A stretch of 64,000 bases of DNA from Paenibacillus montaniterrae (GCF_018403185.1 NZ_BOSE01000002.1:1-64000), one strand, 5' to 3'. Shown: positions 35,786 through 45,498, counted from the first letter of the stretch. Made by a program: numbers and translations. The notes: generated by a model not told the origin, from the sequence alone.

Positions 35786-37354
35786 TCATTTGCTTTGCTG
35801 GTACAGCTCATTAATTTCTGCGATATAGTCATCGCCGCCGTTTTTCTTCCACAGCTCAATCGCCGCATCTAGTCCAGCATCATCAATTTGTCCAACAATG
35901 TACTGGATGCGCGCATCGGAAATAATATTGTCAAGCTGCTGTCCAACCTGAGCGTATACTTCAGAAATAAGCGGCTCGGCTGGATTTCCGACGATAATGG
36001 CTTCATTGGCCTTTTGCACTTCATTTATTTTTTCATTAAGCGGTGTTTGCTCGATGGATGGCGCGTCTGGCCCAATATAGGTCAGCAGCTGATTCAAGCT
36101 TTCGATTTCTTTTAATAGTGCAGGATCATCATTAATAATTGATTTAATATGTCCATCAACCAGCTCATAATGTCTACCTTCGACACCACGCTCTAGCAGC
36201 AGCTGCATTTCAACATCGCCCAGTTGATCAATAAACTTCAAAACTCGTTTCAGCTCCTCTTCTGTCTTCACAGAGCTTTTGGAGATGGCAAGCATGCCGT
36301 TATAGCCGGATGTTGGCATATCACGATGGCCCTTAGGACCAACAGGCGCCTGGAATACATCTGTATAAGGCGTATCACGCGGCGCTTTCTCCTGCATCGC
36401 ATTATCCAATCGTCTGGAGTTGTCAGCTACGTCAACGAATACGCCAGCTTGACCGTTAACAAACGGATCATTCCATGCCGCAGAATCCATTACTGCAAAA
36501 TCCTCATTCACAAGCCCTTCCTCGTACAATTTGCGGAAAAACTTCAACGCCTCGCGGTATTCAGGGAACATATGAGTCGGCAGCAGCTGTCCATTTTCAT
36601 CCTCGCCCCATTTATTAGGCGCACCGAACCAAACCTGCATAATATCCCATGGGCCGCTGTATTTGGAGACGACAATGCCATACGTGTCATCCTTGTTGTT
36701 TTGATCTGGATCATTTTCCTTAAACGCTTTCAAAACGTTATAAAATTCATCAATCGTTTTTGGCGCTTCCAGCCCCAGATTTTCCAGCCAGTCGCGGTTA
36801 AGAGTCACGCCCATACGTCCGAGCACACGCTCACGATATATGCCGTAAATTTTTCCGTCAATCGATGTATTGTTCAAAATTACTTCGTGCGCCATTGAAA
36901 GATTCGGATAATCCTTCAAATACGGACCAACATCCCAAAACGCGCCTGATCTCGCAGCATTAATAAAGCTGGCAGAGTTGCGGTCTACAACCATCAAATG
37001 CGGGATTTCGCCGGAAACAAGCGTAATATTTACCTTATCCGGATAGGAGCTGTTTGGTACAAATTGAATTTTCACATCTGTGTTGGTGTATTCTTCAAGT
37101 GCTTTAATAATTGGAGAATTGTCATCAGGCAAATCAGTGTTGAAGGCAGGAATCATAATGTCGAGCTTTAACGGCTCCAGCTTTTCCTCCGTTGCCTCCG
37201 CATCCGAAGTTGCAGATGGCTCGGATGACGGGCTGCCGCTAGGCGTTGCCGTGCCACTGTTGCCTGAGCAAGCAGCGAGAACAGTTGTCATAGCGATCAC
37301 CATCGCCATCAACCAGAGAGAATTGCGCTTTCTTTTTCTAAGTTCCTTATACAT
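35786..37354 (-). CDS. LplA-like extracellular binding lipoprotein
   Basis: A 522-residue ABC substrate-binding lipoprotein of the large LplA type. The lipobox is VLAAC (Cys29 from ATG 37354), then a Ser/Thr linker and the two lobes from about residue 60. It should collect rhamnogalacturonan oligosaccharides for the two permeases at 37811-39618. It is separated from them by two family B repeats, unlike the compact lplABC order in B. subtilis. AAGGAGG precedes the ATG by about nine bases. Confidence 0.9.
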   Translation of the reverse strand: MYKELRKRKRNSLWLMAMVIAMTTVLAACSGNSGTATPSGSPSSEPSATSDAEATEEKLEPLKLDIMIPAFNTDLPDDNSPIIKALEEYTNTDVKIQFVPNSSYPDKVNITLVSGEIPHLMVVDRNSASFINAARSGAFWDVGPYLKDYPNLSMAHEVILNNTSIDGKIYGIYRERVLGRMGVTLNRDWLENLGLEAPKTIDEFYNVLKAFKENDPDQNNKDDTYGIVVSKYSGPWDIMQVWFGAPNKWGEDENGQLLPTHMFPEYREALKFFRKLYEEGLVNEDFAVMDSAAWNDPFVNGQAGVFVDVADNSRRLDNAMQEKAPRDTPYTDVFQAPVGPKGHRDMPTSGYNGMLAISKSSVKTEEELKRVLKFIDQLGDVEMQLLLERGVEGRHYELVDGHIKSIINDDPALLKEIESLNQLLTYIGPDAPSIEQTPLNEKINEVQKANEAIIVGNPAEPLISEVYAQVGQQLDNIISDARIQYIVGQIDDAGLDAAIELWKKNGGDDYIAEINELYQQSK

Positions 37355-37450
37355 TTCCTTGATCCTCCTTTTTTGATCTTTCAAAGTTTACTAACCTTTC
37401 TAATGAGAGTTTAAACCACCTTCCAATTGAAGTTTAAAAATTGGGCTTTC

Positions 37451-37588
37451 AGGACCAAGAAGATGGCACGATACTAGAAGGCGAGGAGCGCAGCGTAGGC
37501 AAATTGCTACGTGAGCACCGCAGCCTTCGGTAGCGTGACATATTCGCCGTCGAATCCGCTACGAAGCAACGCATCGTCATCAAAGTCC
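37451..37588. repeat. Repeat family B, copy 4 (arm subtype I)
   Basis: A 138-bp unit almost identical to copies 2 and 3, 26 kb away, with the same arms (GATGGCACGATACTAGAAGG and GCCTTCGGTAGCGTGACATA). The closing bases read GTCCGA instead of GTCCTG. About 65 bp of related linker-like sequence (AGTTTAAAA forms) precedes it. Confidence 0.85.
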
Positions 37589-37633
37589 GATTTTTAAACC
37601 TCCCTTCAATGAGAGTTTAAAAATTGGGCTTTC

Positions 37634-37770
37634 ATGACCAAGAAGCTTGGACGCTAGTAGAAAACGAGGAGCGCAGCGTAGGCAAAAGCTACGTGAGCAC
37701 CGCAGTTTTCGCTAGCGTTCAAGATTCGCCGTCGAATCCGCTACGAAGCAACGCATCGTCATCAAAGTCC
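37634..37770. repeat. Repeat family B, copy 5 (arm subtype II)
   Basis: A 137-bp unit with subtype II arms (CTTGGACGCTAG and CTAGCGTTCAAG). Compared with copy 1, one stem pair changes from G-C to A-T and its neighbour from T-G to G-T, so pairing is preserved. Its end lies about 40 bp from the stop codon of the minus-strand permease gene at 37811. Confidence 0.85.
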
Positions 37771-37810
37771 GATTTTTAAACCTCCTCTATAGAAATCGCT
37801 TTCGCGATAA

Positions 37811-38695
37811 CTACCCTTTAATCGACCCCAACAACGCCCCCTTGGCAAAATGCTTTTGCAGAAACGGATAAACAAGCAGTATCGGAAGCGTGCCGACGAT
37901 AATGACTGCCATTTTGACAGACTGATCCGGTGGTGTTACAAATTCAGGGTCAACATTGTTGAGATCGCCAATTGCAAGCTGTGAAAGCATTACGATTTCG
38001 CGGAGCATGACTTGCAGCGGCCATTTGTTGTGGTCGTTCAAGTATAGCAAAGCCGAGAAAAAGTTGTTCCAATGTCCAACTGCGTAAAACAAGCCAAAGG
38101 TGGCGATAATCGGCATGGACAGCGGAATAACGATTCGCCACAGCACTCCGATATCGTTGCAGCCGTCGATGCGCGCCGACTCCTCAAGCCCAGGCGGAAG
38201 ATTTTGAAAAAAGTTGCGGATTATGATCAGATTAAAGGCGCTGATCGCTCCAGGCAAAATAACCGCCGCGTACGTATTAACCAGCCCCAGCCCTTTTACT
38301 ACGAGATAGCCGGGAATCATGCCGCCGCTGAACAGCATCGAGAAAATAACCATATTCATGACAATATTTCGTCCTGCCAAGTCCTTGCGTGAGAGGGCGT
38401 ACGCCATCGTCAGCGTAAAAAATAAATTCGTAATCGTCCCGATCACAGTAATATAAATCGATATCCCCATACTGCGAAACAAGGTGGAGGATGAGAAAAT
38501 ATATTCATAAGCCGAAAGTGAGAAATCTCTCGGGATGAGAAAGAAATCTCGTTCCGCCAGCTCTGCTTCAGTTGCAAAGGAGCCTGCCAAAATATAAACA
38601 AATGGAAGCAGTGTGGCGAGCGCGAATAATATAAGTAGCAAATAGTTGAGCATATCGAACAGCCGCTCATGCCATTTGTCGTGCTTACTGAACAT
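37811..38695 (-). CDS. LplC-like ABC permease
   Basis: A 294-residue inner-membrane permease with six helices and the EAA loop EESARIDGCNDIGVLWRIVI. It ends in the KGALLGSIKG tail typical of LplC/YtcP proteins. It pairs with the LplB-like permease encoded 14 bp upstream. A GGGGGG ribosome binding site precedes ATG. Confidence 0.9.
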   Translation of the reverse strand: MFSKHDKWHERLFDMLNYLLLILFALATLLPFVYILAGSFATEAELAERDFFLIPRDFSLSAYEYIFSSSTLFRSMGISIYITVIGTITNLFFTLTMAYALSRKDLAGRNIVMNMVIFSMLFSGGMIPGYLVVKGLGLVNTYAAVILPGAISAFNLIIIRNFFQNLPPGLEESARIDGCNDIGVLWRIVIPLSMPIIATFGLFYAVGHWNNFFSALLYLNDHNKWPLQVMLREIVMLSQLAIGDLNNVDPEFVTPPDQSVKMAVIIVGTLPILLVYPFLQKHFAKGALLGSIKG

Positions 38696-38709
38696 GTTGC
38701 TGCCCCCCT

Positions 38710-39618
38710 TTAATAAATACCTTCCTGGCCAAAGCGCTTCGCCAGCCAGTTGCTGCCGTAGATGAGCACAATACCTACGAGAGATTTAAACAATCCGATT
38801 GCGGTGCTGTAGCTGAACGCCCCTTGCGTAATACCGACAAAATAGACGTAGGTGTCAAAAACATCCGCCACGGAGCGGTTCAATGAATTCGTCATCAGGA
38901 AAATTTGCTCAAAGCCCGTATCCAGGAAGTTGCCCAGTCGCAAAATCAGCAGTATGACAATCACTGAGCGGATCGCGGGAAGCGTGATATGAATCAGCCT
39001 TTGGAAGCGAGTCGCCCCATCCACAACCGCCGCCTCATACTGCTCCATATCGACGGTAGCAAGCGCCGCGAGAAAAATAATCGTGCCCCAGCCGGTTTCC
39101 TTCCACATAATTTGCAAAATAATGAGCGGCCTGAACCAATCCGGATCGGCAAGAAAATTGATTTTGCTTCCTGTCAAATTGAATATAATTTCGTTCACAA
39201 TCCCGCCTTGTGTAGTCAGAAAGACATACGTCATGCTGGCGACTATAACCATCGATATAAAATGCGGAATGTAGATCAAGGTCTGTATCCAGCGCTTGAA
39301 CAGCATCAGCCTCACTTCATTAAGCATCAATGCAATAATGACTGGCGCAGGGAAGAAAAAGATCAGATCATAAAGACCAAGAATCAACGTGTTGCGCAGC
39401 AGTCGAAAAAAATCAGGATGCGCAAAAAAGTTTTCAAAATGAGTGAAGCCAATCCACTCACTGTTCCAAAAGCCTAAAAAAGGCTGATAGTTTTGGAAGG
39501 AGATGAGTACGCCCCACATCGGTGCATATTTGAATACTAGAAAATATAAAAGACCCGGCAATAACAGCAAATACAGATAGCGGTTTTTTTTCAGCTTGGA
39601 AACCCACGCAGCATTCAT
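38710..39618 (-). CDS. LplB-like ABC permease
   Basis: A 302-residue permease starting at ATG 39618 after GAGAGGAGG. Six membrane helices carry the EAA loop YEAAVVDGATRFQRLIHITL, and the C-terminus is GSNWLAKRFGQEGIY, typical of LplB/YtcO. An in-frame extension up to 39876 has no ribosome binding site and would overlap the regulator gene, so it is rejected. It heads the permease-binding-protein-lyase operon. Confidence 0.9.
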   Translation of the reverse strand: MNAAWVSKLKKNRYLYLLLLPGLLYFLVFKYAPMWGVLISFQNYQPFLGFWNSEWIGFTHFENFFAHPDFFRLLRNTLILGLYDLIFFFPAPVIIALMLNEVRLMLFKRWIQTLIYIPHFISMVIVASMTYVFLTTQGGIVNEIIFNLTGSKINFLADPDWFRPLIILQIMWKETGWGTIIFLAALATVDMEQYEAAVVDGATRFQRLIHITLPAIRSVIVILLILRLGNFLDTGFEQIFLMTNSLNRSVADVFDTYVYFVGITQGAFSYSTAIGLFKSLVGIVLIYGSNWLAKRFGQEGIY

Positions 39619-39701
39619 AGCGTTCCTCCTCTCTTTTACAATGTTCACAACTCGAGTATTAAAGAAATACAACGGCAGTTCAATTACACATTTTTGCATG
39701 C

Positions 39702-39728
39702 AAAAAAGCCTTGATTTACAAGGCTTTT
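39702..39728 (-). terminator. Intrinsic terminator of the YesS-like regulator
   Basis: AAAAGCCTTG (39704-39713) and CAAGGCTTTT (39719-39728) form a perfect 10-bp stem with a five-base loop. On the minus strand it is followed by a T6 run. It lies 12 bases after the regulator stop codon, separating it from the permease operon. Confidence 0.92.
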
Positions 39729-39739
39729 CCCGAACAGTA

Positions 39740-42076
39740 TCACTTTTTTGAATAGGTGGAATTTTTTTGGTCGGCGCTTGCGGCACCACGATATTCGCTT
39801 GGCGTAACGCCCATCTGCTTCTTGAAAATGCGATTGAAGTATCGCTGCTGATAGCCAACCTTTTGCGCGATATCATTGATCAGCATATCAGTCGTACGCA
39901 GCAGCTCCTGCGCCTTTTTAATGCGCAGCTCGGTTAAATAATCAATAAAATTGACACCCGTTGCCTGCTTGAACCATTTGCTCAGCGTATACGAGCTGAC
40001 GCCTGCGATTTCAGCGCATTGATCCAGCGATATGTCCTGGCTGTAATGCTCATGCATAAAAGCGGCTACCTGCCTCATCATACCCTGCTGCTGCACATTA
40101 ACCCGACTTTCCAGCTCTGCTAAAAACGGCATGACAACCGTATCTCTGATCCAGCGCAGCATTTTGTTCGGATCACGAATTTGCGACAGCTGGCCATATA
40201 AATTTTCGCCATGAAACAGCTTGATCGGATTGATCCCGGACTGCAGCATCATATGCTGAATGCTGCCTAATAGCTGAAGCATATTTTGCTGAGCGTAGCG
40301 TTCCTTTTGCCGACCGCCCGCATCCACAAATTTTTTCAGCAGCTCCAGCGTTTGCTCCTTATCGCCGCTGCGCATAACCTGTAAAATTTCCAGTTCAGTA
40401 TCAAAAGGGTAGTCGATATCGTCGAACGTAAACTCCTTCGGCAAATCATCCATATGGATCAGCTGATTTTGCGTTAAAAATTGGCGATAGCTGGCGGCGC
40501 GCTCAATTTCCATATACAAATTGCGCACCTTGCGCAGCTCATCTGTTTTGCGGCTAATCGTAATGCTGACCTGCAGACGCAATAGCTCGTTAATCGCATT
40601 CGTATAGCGCTCACAAAATTGCTGCAGCTGATTCTGAGCCGCTGGCCGTTCATTCGCTTCAATAATAAAAATGCCAAGTGAAAGATCATGGAAATTTAAA
40701 GCGTAGCCCTGCTCAAATGAGGCTGCTACCATTTCCTGCGCCATATTGTAGGCGGCAAACGTCATCAGCCGTTCATCGCTGGCCGTCATCTGCTGATCAA
40801 TGCGATGCAGCCCTGTCAAATATATATGTATGAAGGTATACTGATGAGCCCCTACCTCCCAATAAAGCGAGCGCATTCTTCGCTCCAGCTCCAGCTCTGT
40901 CAAATTGCCTACGTGGCCCTGCAGCAGCTGCATAAGAAACGTATTGCGCAGCATCGGCAGCATCGAATCAAGTTTATGCTCCAGCTCGACACTTTTATTG
41001 GACAGATTGAGCCAGTGGTCGCGTATGTATTGGAACTCATTATGCTTGCGCCCTGCTTGTCTGCGTTCAGGATCGATTTGATTGAGCAGCTTTTGAATTG
41101 GCGAATACATCGTATTGGACACGACGACCGCCAGCAATAGCGCAATCGCAAGGCTTAAGCCGCTAATCCAGAGCAATGACTTGGAAAATGTAATTACTGG
41201 CGAGGTAATCAGCGTCATCGGCGAAGCTGACACATAGATCCAGTCCTCCGCCAGTCGCTTGAACATGCCGTAGGATACGGAGTAGCTTTCTTCACCATAA
41301 TCAAACAAAAATTGTCCGGTGGGCTGCTCATTGTTGCGAATATGCTCAATCAGCATTTCCTGAAGCGGATGCTGCTGCTCGCTGTCAGACAGCATAATTT
41401 GATAGTCCTTGTTCATTAGAAAGGTTGTGCCTTCATTATAGGGCGTCATCGTTTTCAGCAAATTCATCAGCTTTTCCTTATCGACCCTGACGAGCAGCAC
41501 GCCAAAAGGAGTCGTGCTTTCTCCAGGAATTTTATGCAGCAGCACGATGCTGTCTCGTCCGGCTCGGTTGTCCTGCTCCCAGTACATCCGCTTCTCTCGT
41601 GATAAAATTTGCTTGTAGTAGTTTATAGTCGCTTCGTCGTTCAGCTCGTAATATTCCGTTTTGAACAAAATCGGCTGCTCGCGGTCAATATATAGCTCAG
41701 CTTCATTAATGAGCGCATGCGAGCCTTCCATTACGACGAGAGACTTGGTCACTTCGTATGTATCGCGGAAATAATATACAAAATCCAGCGTTTGCAGGCG
41801 GTAGCCAAAGGTAGGATTGAACGCCCAGTTGGACAGGCCCATTTCCAAATAGCTCAATTGATCATCAATGTTTTGTACACGCTCGTTCATTTGCTCGTAG
41901 TGCAGCGCGCTAATATCATCCTTTAATTGATGTGTGGCAAAATGATAAACTAATAGGCCAATCATAAATCCTGGTATGCTTGCAGCCAGCAAAATAAATA
42001 CGAGACTGTTGCGATAAAATACACCTCTCTGGTAGCTGCGAGATTTGGACCACAATTTTTTCATGCTAGAAATCAT
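39740..42076 (-). CDS. YesS/YtdP-type membrane AraC regulator
   Basis: A 778-residue membrane-bound transcription factor: helix 1 (about 25-46), an extracellular sensor domain of about 240 residues, helix 2 (about 287-310), a cytosolic helical region, and a C-terminal double-HTH AraC domain (about 670-770; SSYTLSKWFKQATGVNF and VGYQQRYFNRIFKKQMG). YesS of B. subtilis has this layout and activates rhamnogalacturonan genes, which fits the downstream operon. ATG 42076 is nine bases after AGAGG; the TTG nine bases upstream is less likely. Confidence 0.88.
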   Translation of the reverse strand: MISSMKKLWSKSRSYQRGVFYRNSLVFILLAASIPGFMIGLLVYHFATHQLKDDISALHYEQMNERVQNIDDQLSYLEMGLSNWAFNPTFGYRLQTLDFVYYFRDTYEVTKSLVVMEGSHALINEAELYIDREQPILFKTEYYELNDEATINYYKQILSREKRMYWEQDNRAGRDSIVLLHKIPGESTTPFGVLLVRVDKEKLMNLLKTMTPYNEGTTFLMNKDYQIMLSDSEQQHPLQEMLIEHIRNNEQPTGQFLFDYGEESYSVSYGMFKRLAEDWIYVSASPMTLITSPVITFSKSLLWISGLSLAIALLLAVVVSNTMYSPIQKLLNQIDPERRQAGRKHNEFQYIRDHWLNLSNKSVELEHKLDSMLPMLRNTFLMQLLQGHVGNLTELELERRMRSLYWEVGAHQYTFIHIYLTGLHRIDQQMTASDERLMTFAAYNMAQEMVAASFEQGYALNFHDLSLGIFIIEANERPAAQNQLQQFCERYTNAINELLRLQVSITISRKTDELRKVRNLYMEIERAASYRQFLTQNQLIHMDDLPKEFTFDDIDYPFDTELEILQVMRSGDKEQTLELLKKFVDAGGRQKERYAQQNMLQLLGSIQHMMLQSGINPIKLFHGENLYGQLSQIRDPNKMLRWIRDTVVMPFLAELESRVNVQQQGMMRQVAAFMHEHYSQDISLDQCAEIAGVSSYTLSKWFKQATGVNFIDYLTELRIKKAQELLRTTDMLINDIAQKVGYQQRYFNRIFKKQMGVTPSEYRGAASADQKNSTYSKK

Positions 42077-42183
42077 CTTAGCCAACCTCTTTCAACTTAT
42101 GAATTTTGTTACAGTACTATTATATTCATTAAATGAATGCGTTTTCGTAATTAAAAATCCGTGTTTTTTCATTAAATAACAGT

Positions 42184-42253
42184 GAAAAAAAGCCTGGCAG
42201 CTGCTGCTCCAAAAGAAATTGCCATTCTTAATAGGATGCAGAGTACCAGGCTT
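42184..42253 (-). terminator. Terminator of leuA
   Basis: On the minus strand AAGCCTGG (42253-42246) pairs with CCAGGCTT (42197-42190), followed by a T7 run. The loop of about 48 bases is long, but inner pairing is possible. It lies about 33 bases after the leuA stop codon. Confidence 0.65.
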
Positions 42254-42285
42254 GTTAGTGCAATTGCTATTCAAGCGATATTCAA

Positions 42286-43953
42286 TTAATTGGCTGCGGC
42301 AATCATTTTATTGATTGCGCTGAACAGCGCTTTAACAGAGGAGGTCATAATATCAGGATCAATGCCGCAGCCCCAGAAAGGAACGCCATCCGGCGATTGA
42401 ATGCCGATATAGGAAACCGCCTGCGACTTGGAGCCAACCTCAAGCGCATGCTCTGTATATGTTAAATTCGAGAAGCTGATTTCAAGATTGCTTTGCAGCG
42501 CGTCGATAATCGCATCCAGTCTGCCGTTGCCATTGCCGACAAAGTCCTTGATCGAATCGTTCATTTTCACCTTCACTACCGTTTGATAGTCATCATTATG
42601 TGTAAAGCTGTAGGAAACAAATTCGATCGGCGTCTTAATATTGACGTACTCTTCCATAAAAATTTGATGGATTTCCTCAGTAGAAATTTCCTTATTCAAG
42701 CGATCCGACACATTTTTAACGGCATAGCCAAAGTTCTCGCGCATTTTTTGCGGCAGATCAAGGCCATACTTTTGCTGCAGCAAATATCCGATGCCGCCTT
42801 TGCCGGATTGGCTGTTGATGCGAATAATATCGCCCTCATACTGTCTGCCGATGTCCAGCGGATCAATTGGCAAATATGGTACGGACCAGTATTGACGCGC
42901 TTCTTCCTCACGCCACTTCATGCCTTTGGCAATCGCATCCTGATGCGAGCCGGAAAACGCCGTAAATACAAGCTCGCCGGCATAAGGATGACGCTCGCCC
43001 ACCTTCATTTTGGTCAGCTTTTCATAAGCTGCCACAATTTCAGGCAGGTTTTCAAAGTTTAAGCCAGGATCTACGCCATGCGAGTACATATTAAGCGCAA
43101 GCGTAATAATGTCGACATTGCCTGTGCGCTCCCCATTGCCAAACAGTGTGCCTTCCACGCGTTGTCCGCCGGCAAGCATGCCCAGCTCGGCGTCGGCTAC
43201 GCCAGTTCCGCGGTCATTGTGCGGATGCAGCGATAATATAACATTGTCGCGGTAGTTCATATGATCGCTCATATATTCAATTTGGCTGGCGTACACATGC
43301 GGCATTGACATGGAAACGGTAGCCGGCAAATTAATGATGACTTTATTGTCTGCTGTCGGCTGCCACACGTCCAGCACCGCATTGCAAATATCAAGCGCAA
43401 ACTCGATCTCGGTGCCCGTGAACGATTCCGGTGAATATTGGAACTGGAAATTGCCTTCTGTTTCCTCTGCGCATTGCTGCAGCAGCTTGGCGCCATTTAC
43501 GGCAATATCAATAATTTCCTGCTTCGACTTTCTGAACACCTGCTCGCGCTGGGCGACTGAGGTTGAATTGTACAAGTGTACCACTGCTTTTTTCGCGCCC
43601 TTCAGCGATTCGAACGTTTTGCGAATAATATGCTCGCGCGATTGTGTCAGCACTTGAATCGTCACATCATCTGGAATAAGGTTTTGCTCAATCAACGTGC
43701 GCAAAAAAGCAAATTCCGTTTCGGACGCTGCCGGAAAACCAACCTCGATTTCCTTGAAGCCCAGCTTGACAAGCAGTTGAAAAAACTCAAGCTTTTCCTC
43801 CAAATTCATCGGTACAACCAGCGCCTGGTTGCCGTCGCGCAAATCAACACTACACCAAATTGGCGGTTCTGAAATATAATCCTTTTCTGTCCACTTCAAG
43901 CTGGTTACTGGCGGCATAAAATAACTTTTTGTATACTTCGTATAATTTTTCAT
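42286..43953 (-). CDS. leuA: 2-isopropylmalate synthase, type 2
   Basis: A 555-residue enzyme condensing acetyl-CoA with 2-oxoisovalerate, the first committed step of leucine synthesis. The barrel has WCSVDLRDGNQAL (metal aspartate and catalytic arginine), SLHPHNDRGTG (metal histidines) and GNGERTGN; a C-terminal LeuA regulatory domain spans about 430-555. Length and the long N-terminal lead-in match the type 2 form rather than the roughly 510-residue type 1 of most bacilli. It stands alone, not in an ilv-leu operon, and is controlled by the T-box upstream. GAAGGAAGG precedes ATG. Confidence 0.93.
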   Translation of the reverse strand: MKNYTKYTKSYFMPPVTSLKWTEKDYISEPPIWCSVDLRDGNQALVVPMNLEEKLEFFQLLVKLGFKEIEVGFPAASETEFAFLRTLIEQNLIPDDVTIQVLTQSREHIIRKTFESLKGAKKAVVHLYNSTSVAQREQVFRKSKQEIIDIAVNGAKLLQQCAEETEGNFQFQYSPESFTGTEIEFALDICNAVLDVWQPTADNKVIINLPATVSMSMPHVYASQIEYMSDHMNYRDNVILSLHPHNDRGTGVADAELGMLAGGQRVEGTLFGNGERTGNVDIITLALNMYSHGVDPGLNFENLPEIVAAYEKLTKMKVGERHPYAGELVFTAFSGSHQDAIAKGMKWREEEARQYWSVPYLPIDPLDIGRQYEGDIIRINSQSGKGGIGYLLQQKYGLDLPQKMRENFGYAVKNVSDRLNKEISTEEIHQIFMEEYVNIKTPIEFVSYSFTHNDDYQTVVKVKMNDSIKDFVGNGNGRLDAIIDALQSNLEISFSNLTYTEHALEVGSKSQAVSYIGIQSPDGVPFWGCGIDPDIMTSSVKALFSAINKMIAAAN

Positions 43954-44002
43954 GCTAATGACCTTCCTTCACTCGACAAATTTGACCTTGGCTGACGGGA
44001 AA

Positions 44003-44279
44003 CAAAAAAAAGCCTTCCATCCCCTATTCCAGAGACGAAAGGCTAATAAGCTTTACGCGGTACCACTCCAGTTCATGCCTTGCGGCATGCACTTAACGGA
44101 TCATGAGATCATCCATGATCCCCCTAAAATAACGGTTGGGCTCCGGCTCCACCTACTGCATGTTCAGCGAGCAACTCCAAGGCGAGTTCAGACGTTCTTC
44201 ACAACTGCTTTGCACCAACCAGCAGCTCTCTGAATGCTTCAAACATCCTACTATTCCTTCTCAACGTATTTTAATATTA
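44003..44279 (-). promoter_or_regulatory. T-box riboswitch, leucine-specific (CUC)
   Basis: On the minus strand: stem I with AGAGAGCTGCTGGTTGGTGC, a specifier loop with GAACTCGCC (CTC, a leucine codon, at 44186-44184), the T-box bulge TGGTACCGCG (44065-44056), then a terminator (AGCC...GGCT plus T8) at 44043-44003. Uncharged tRNA-Leu would pair with the specifier and bulge, stabilise the antiterminator and switch on leuA. The specifier was assigned by eye from the conserved context. CUC is also the specifier of the B. subtilis ilv-leu leader. Confidence 0.93.
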
Positions 44280-44285
44280 GTTAGT

Positions 44286-44314
44286 ATCTTAATACAAACC
44301 TGTGCGCTTAGCAA
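44286..44314 (-). promoter_or_regulatory. sigma-A promoter of the leuA T-box transcript
   Basis: -35 TTGCTA (44314-44309) and -10 TAAGAT (44291-44286) are separated by 17 bases, placing the start near 44279 at the front of stem I. Confidence 0.75.
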
Positions 44315-44419
44315 GTAGGTTTATAAAAAAATTATCGATGATTATATCTTGACCTAATTTATTATACTACATTCCCAATCGGTTGGACACCAAATTTTGC
44401 AAATAAAGCTTTTTGAAGC

Positions 44420-45256
44420 TTAATACTGCTCAGTAATTTTTTTAATAAGGTCTTCCCCGTCCATTGCCGATAATCCGGCATTGACACGATAATATAATCC
44501 TTCTGGCAGCTTGCCGTCGCCGCCGCGCTCGTTAACGCCAGGACGAATCGTAAATGCATGCTTTATGCCTAATTCCTTCATCACCTCAAGCAGCTCGTCA
44601 CTGTATGCACCGTATGGGAATGCTAAAATGTTGTCCTGCTCGCCAAGCTCCTTTACAAGCAGCTCATGTGCCTTTTGCAAATCATTGTGAACACGGGCAC
44701 GGTACAGCTCGGAGGTTTCTCCTTCTTTGTAGTTCGCGAGCATTGGGTCCTTGTTGTCTGTTGTATTGATCATTTTGTGCGAATCATAGGTATGGTTGTA
44801 GAAGCTCATGCCATTTGCTTTCATCTCGCGCATTTGATCCCATGTCATATGCGGCAGCTGCTTCGGATTCGGCTCGTCCGTGGACTTGACGATGATGAAG
44901 TTGGTAGCTGGAAATTGGTACTGCTGCAAAATCGGATAAGCAATTTCATAGAAATCGGAATAGCCATCATCAAATGTAATCAGGACCGATTTTTCCGGAA
45001 GTTCAATCTTGCCCTCCATGTAATCTACATATTGTTCCATTGTAATCACATTAAAATTATTTTCAGATAGAGCTCTCATTTGATCATCAAATACTTCGGC
45101 ATTAATAATTGACGGATTCCCGCTGTAGCCAAAGTCATGATACATAAGCACAACTACCCCCCGAGGCTTATGCGTACTCATGCCGAAAATAGCAATCCAA
45201 CTGATCGATATTGCCGCAAGGAAACCGATTGCTATTAAAAACGACTTCTTAAACAA
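44420..45256 (-). CDS. Polysaccharide deacetylase (NodB homology), membrane-anchored
   Basis: A 278-residue protein. One N-terminal membrane segment (6-27) is followed by a NodB domain with LMYHDFG, the metal motif TFDDGYSDF, an NHTYDSH histidine pair and AFPYGAYSDELLEVMKELG. The layout is like IcaB/PgaB or YxkH: an outside-facing deacetylase of N-acetylated polymers (PNAG or peptidoglycan). It starts at TTG 45256 after TGGAGTG. It is a single gene; a promoter was not placed. Confidence 0.87.
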   Translation of the reverse strand: MFKKSFLIAIGFLAAISISWIAIFGMSTHKPRGVVVLMYHDFGYSGNPSIINAEVFDDQMRALSENNFNVITMEQYVDYMEGKIELPEKSVLITFDDGYSDFYEIAYPILQQYQFPATNFIIVKSTDEPNPKQLPHMTWDQMREMKANGMSFYNHTYDSHKMINTTDNKDPMLANYKEGETSELYRARVHNDLQKAHELLVKELGEQDNILAFPYGAYSDELLEVMKELGIKHAFTIRPGVNERGGDGKLPEGLYYRVNAGLSAMDGEDLIKKITEQY

Positions 45257-45439
45257 ATACTTTCACTCCATTTCTCTATGTTCTATCTCTATTATGCCTT
45301 ATTACTAGACGAATCTCCTAGCGTTAAGTTACACAATATTACTTGCTTCGCTTAAAAATTATATCCAGCTCTGCGCTATTCGTCTATTTGCCTTGCAATT
45401 TCCGCTGCTGAAATGATACATTTTTCAGTAGAAATATAG

Positions 45440-45452
45440 ACAGCAATTTTGT
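45440..45452. promoter_or_regulatory. Candidate AraC operator, site 1
   Basis: ACAGCAATTTTGT occurs 46 bp before the AraC gene and again, base for base, 96 bp before the GH27 gene (46428-46440). Downstream bases are partly shared (CGTATAGCG against ACTATTCGC). Such a repeat at both genes of one module suggests the binding site of the regulator encoded between them. Confidence 0.5.
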
Positions 45453-45498
45453 CGTATAGCGACAGATTTCATTATAAAGGAAATGGGGCAGGTGCAAC

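Noticed and set aside
39619..39876. N-terminal extension of the LplB-like permease
   Set aside because: It overlaps the terminator and 3' end of the regulator gene and lacks a ribosome binding site; ATG 39618 has a strong one.
43952..44318. Plus-strand ORFs opposite the leuA leader
   Set aside because: The sequence is fully explained by the T-box and its terminator on the minus strand.
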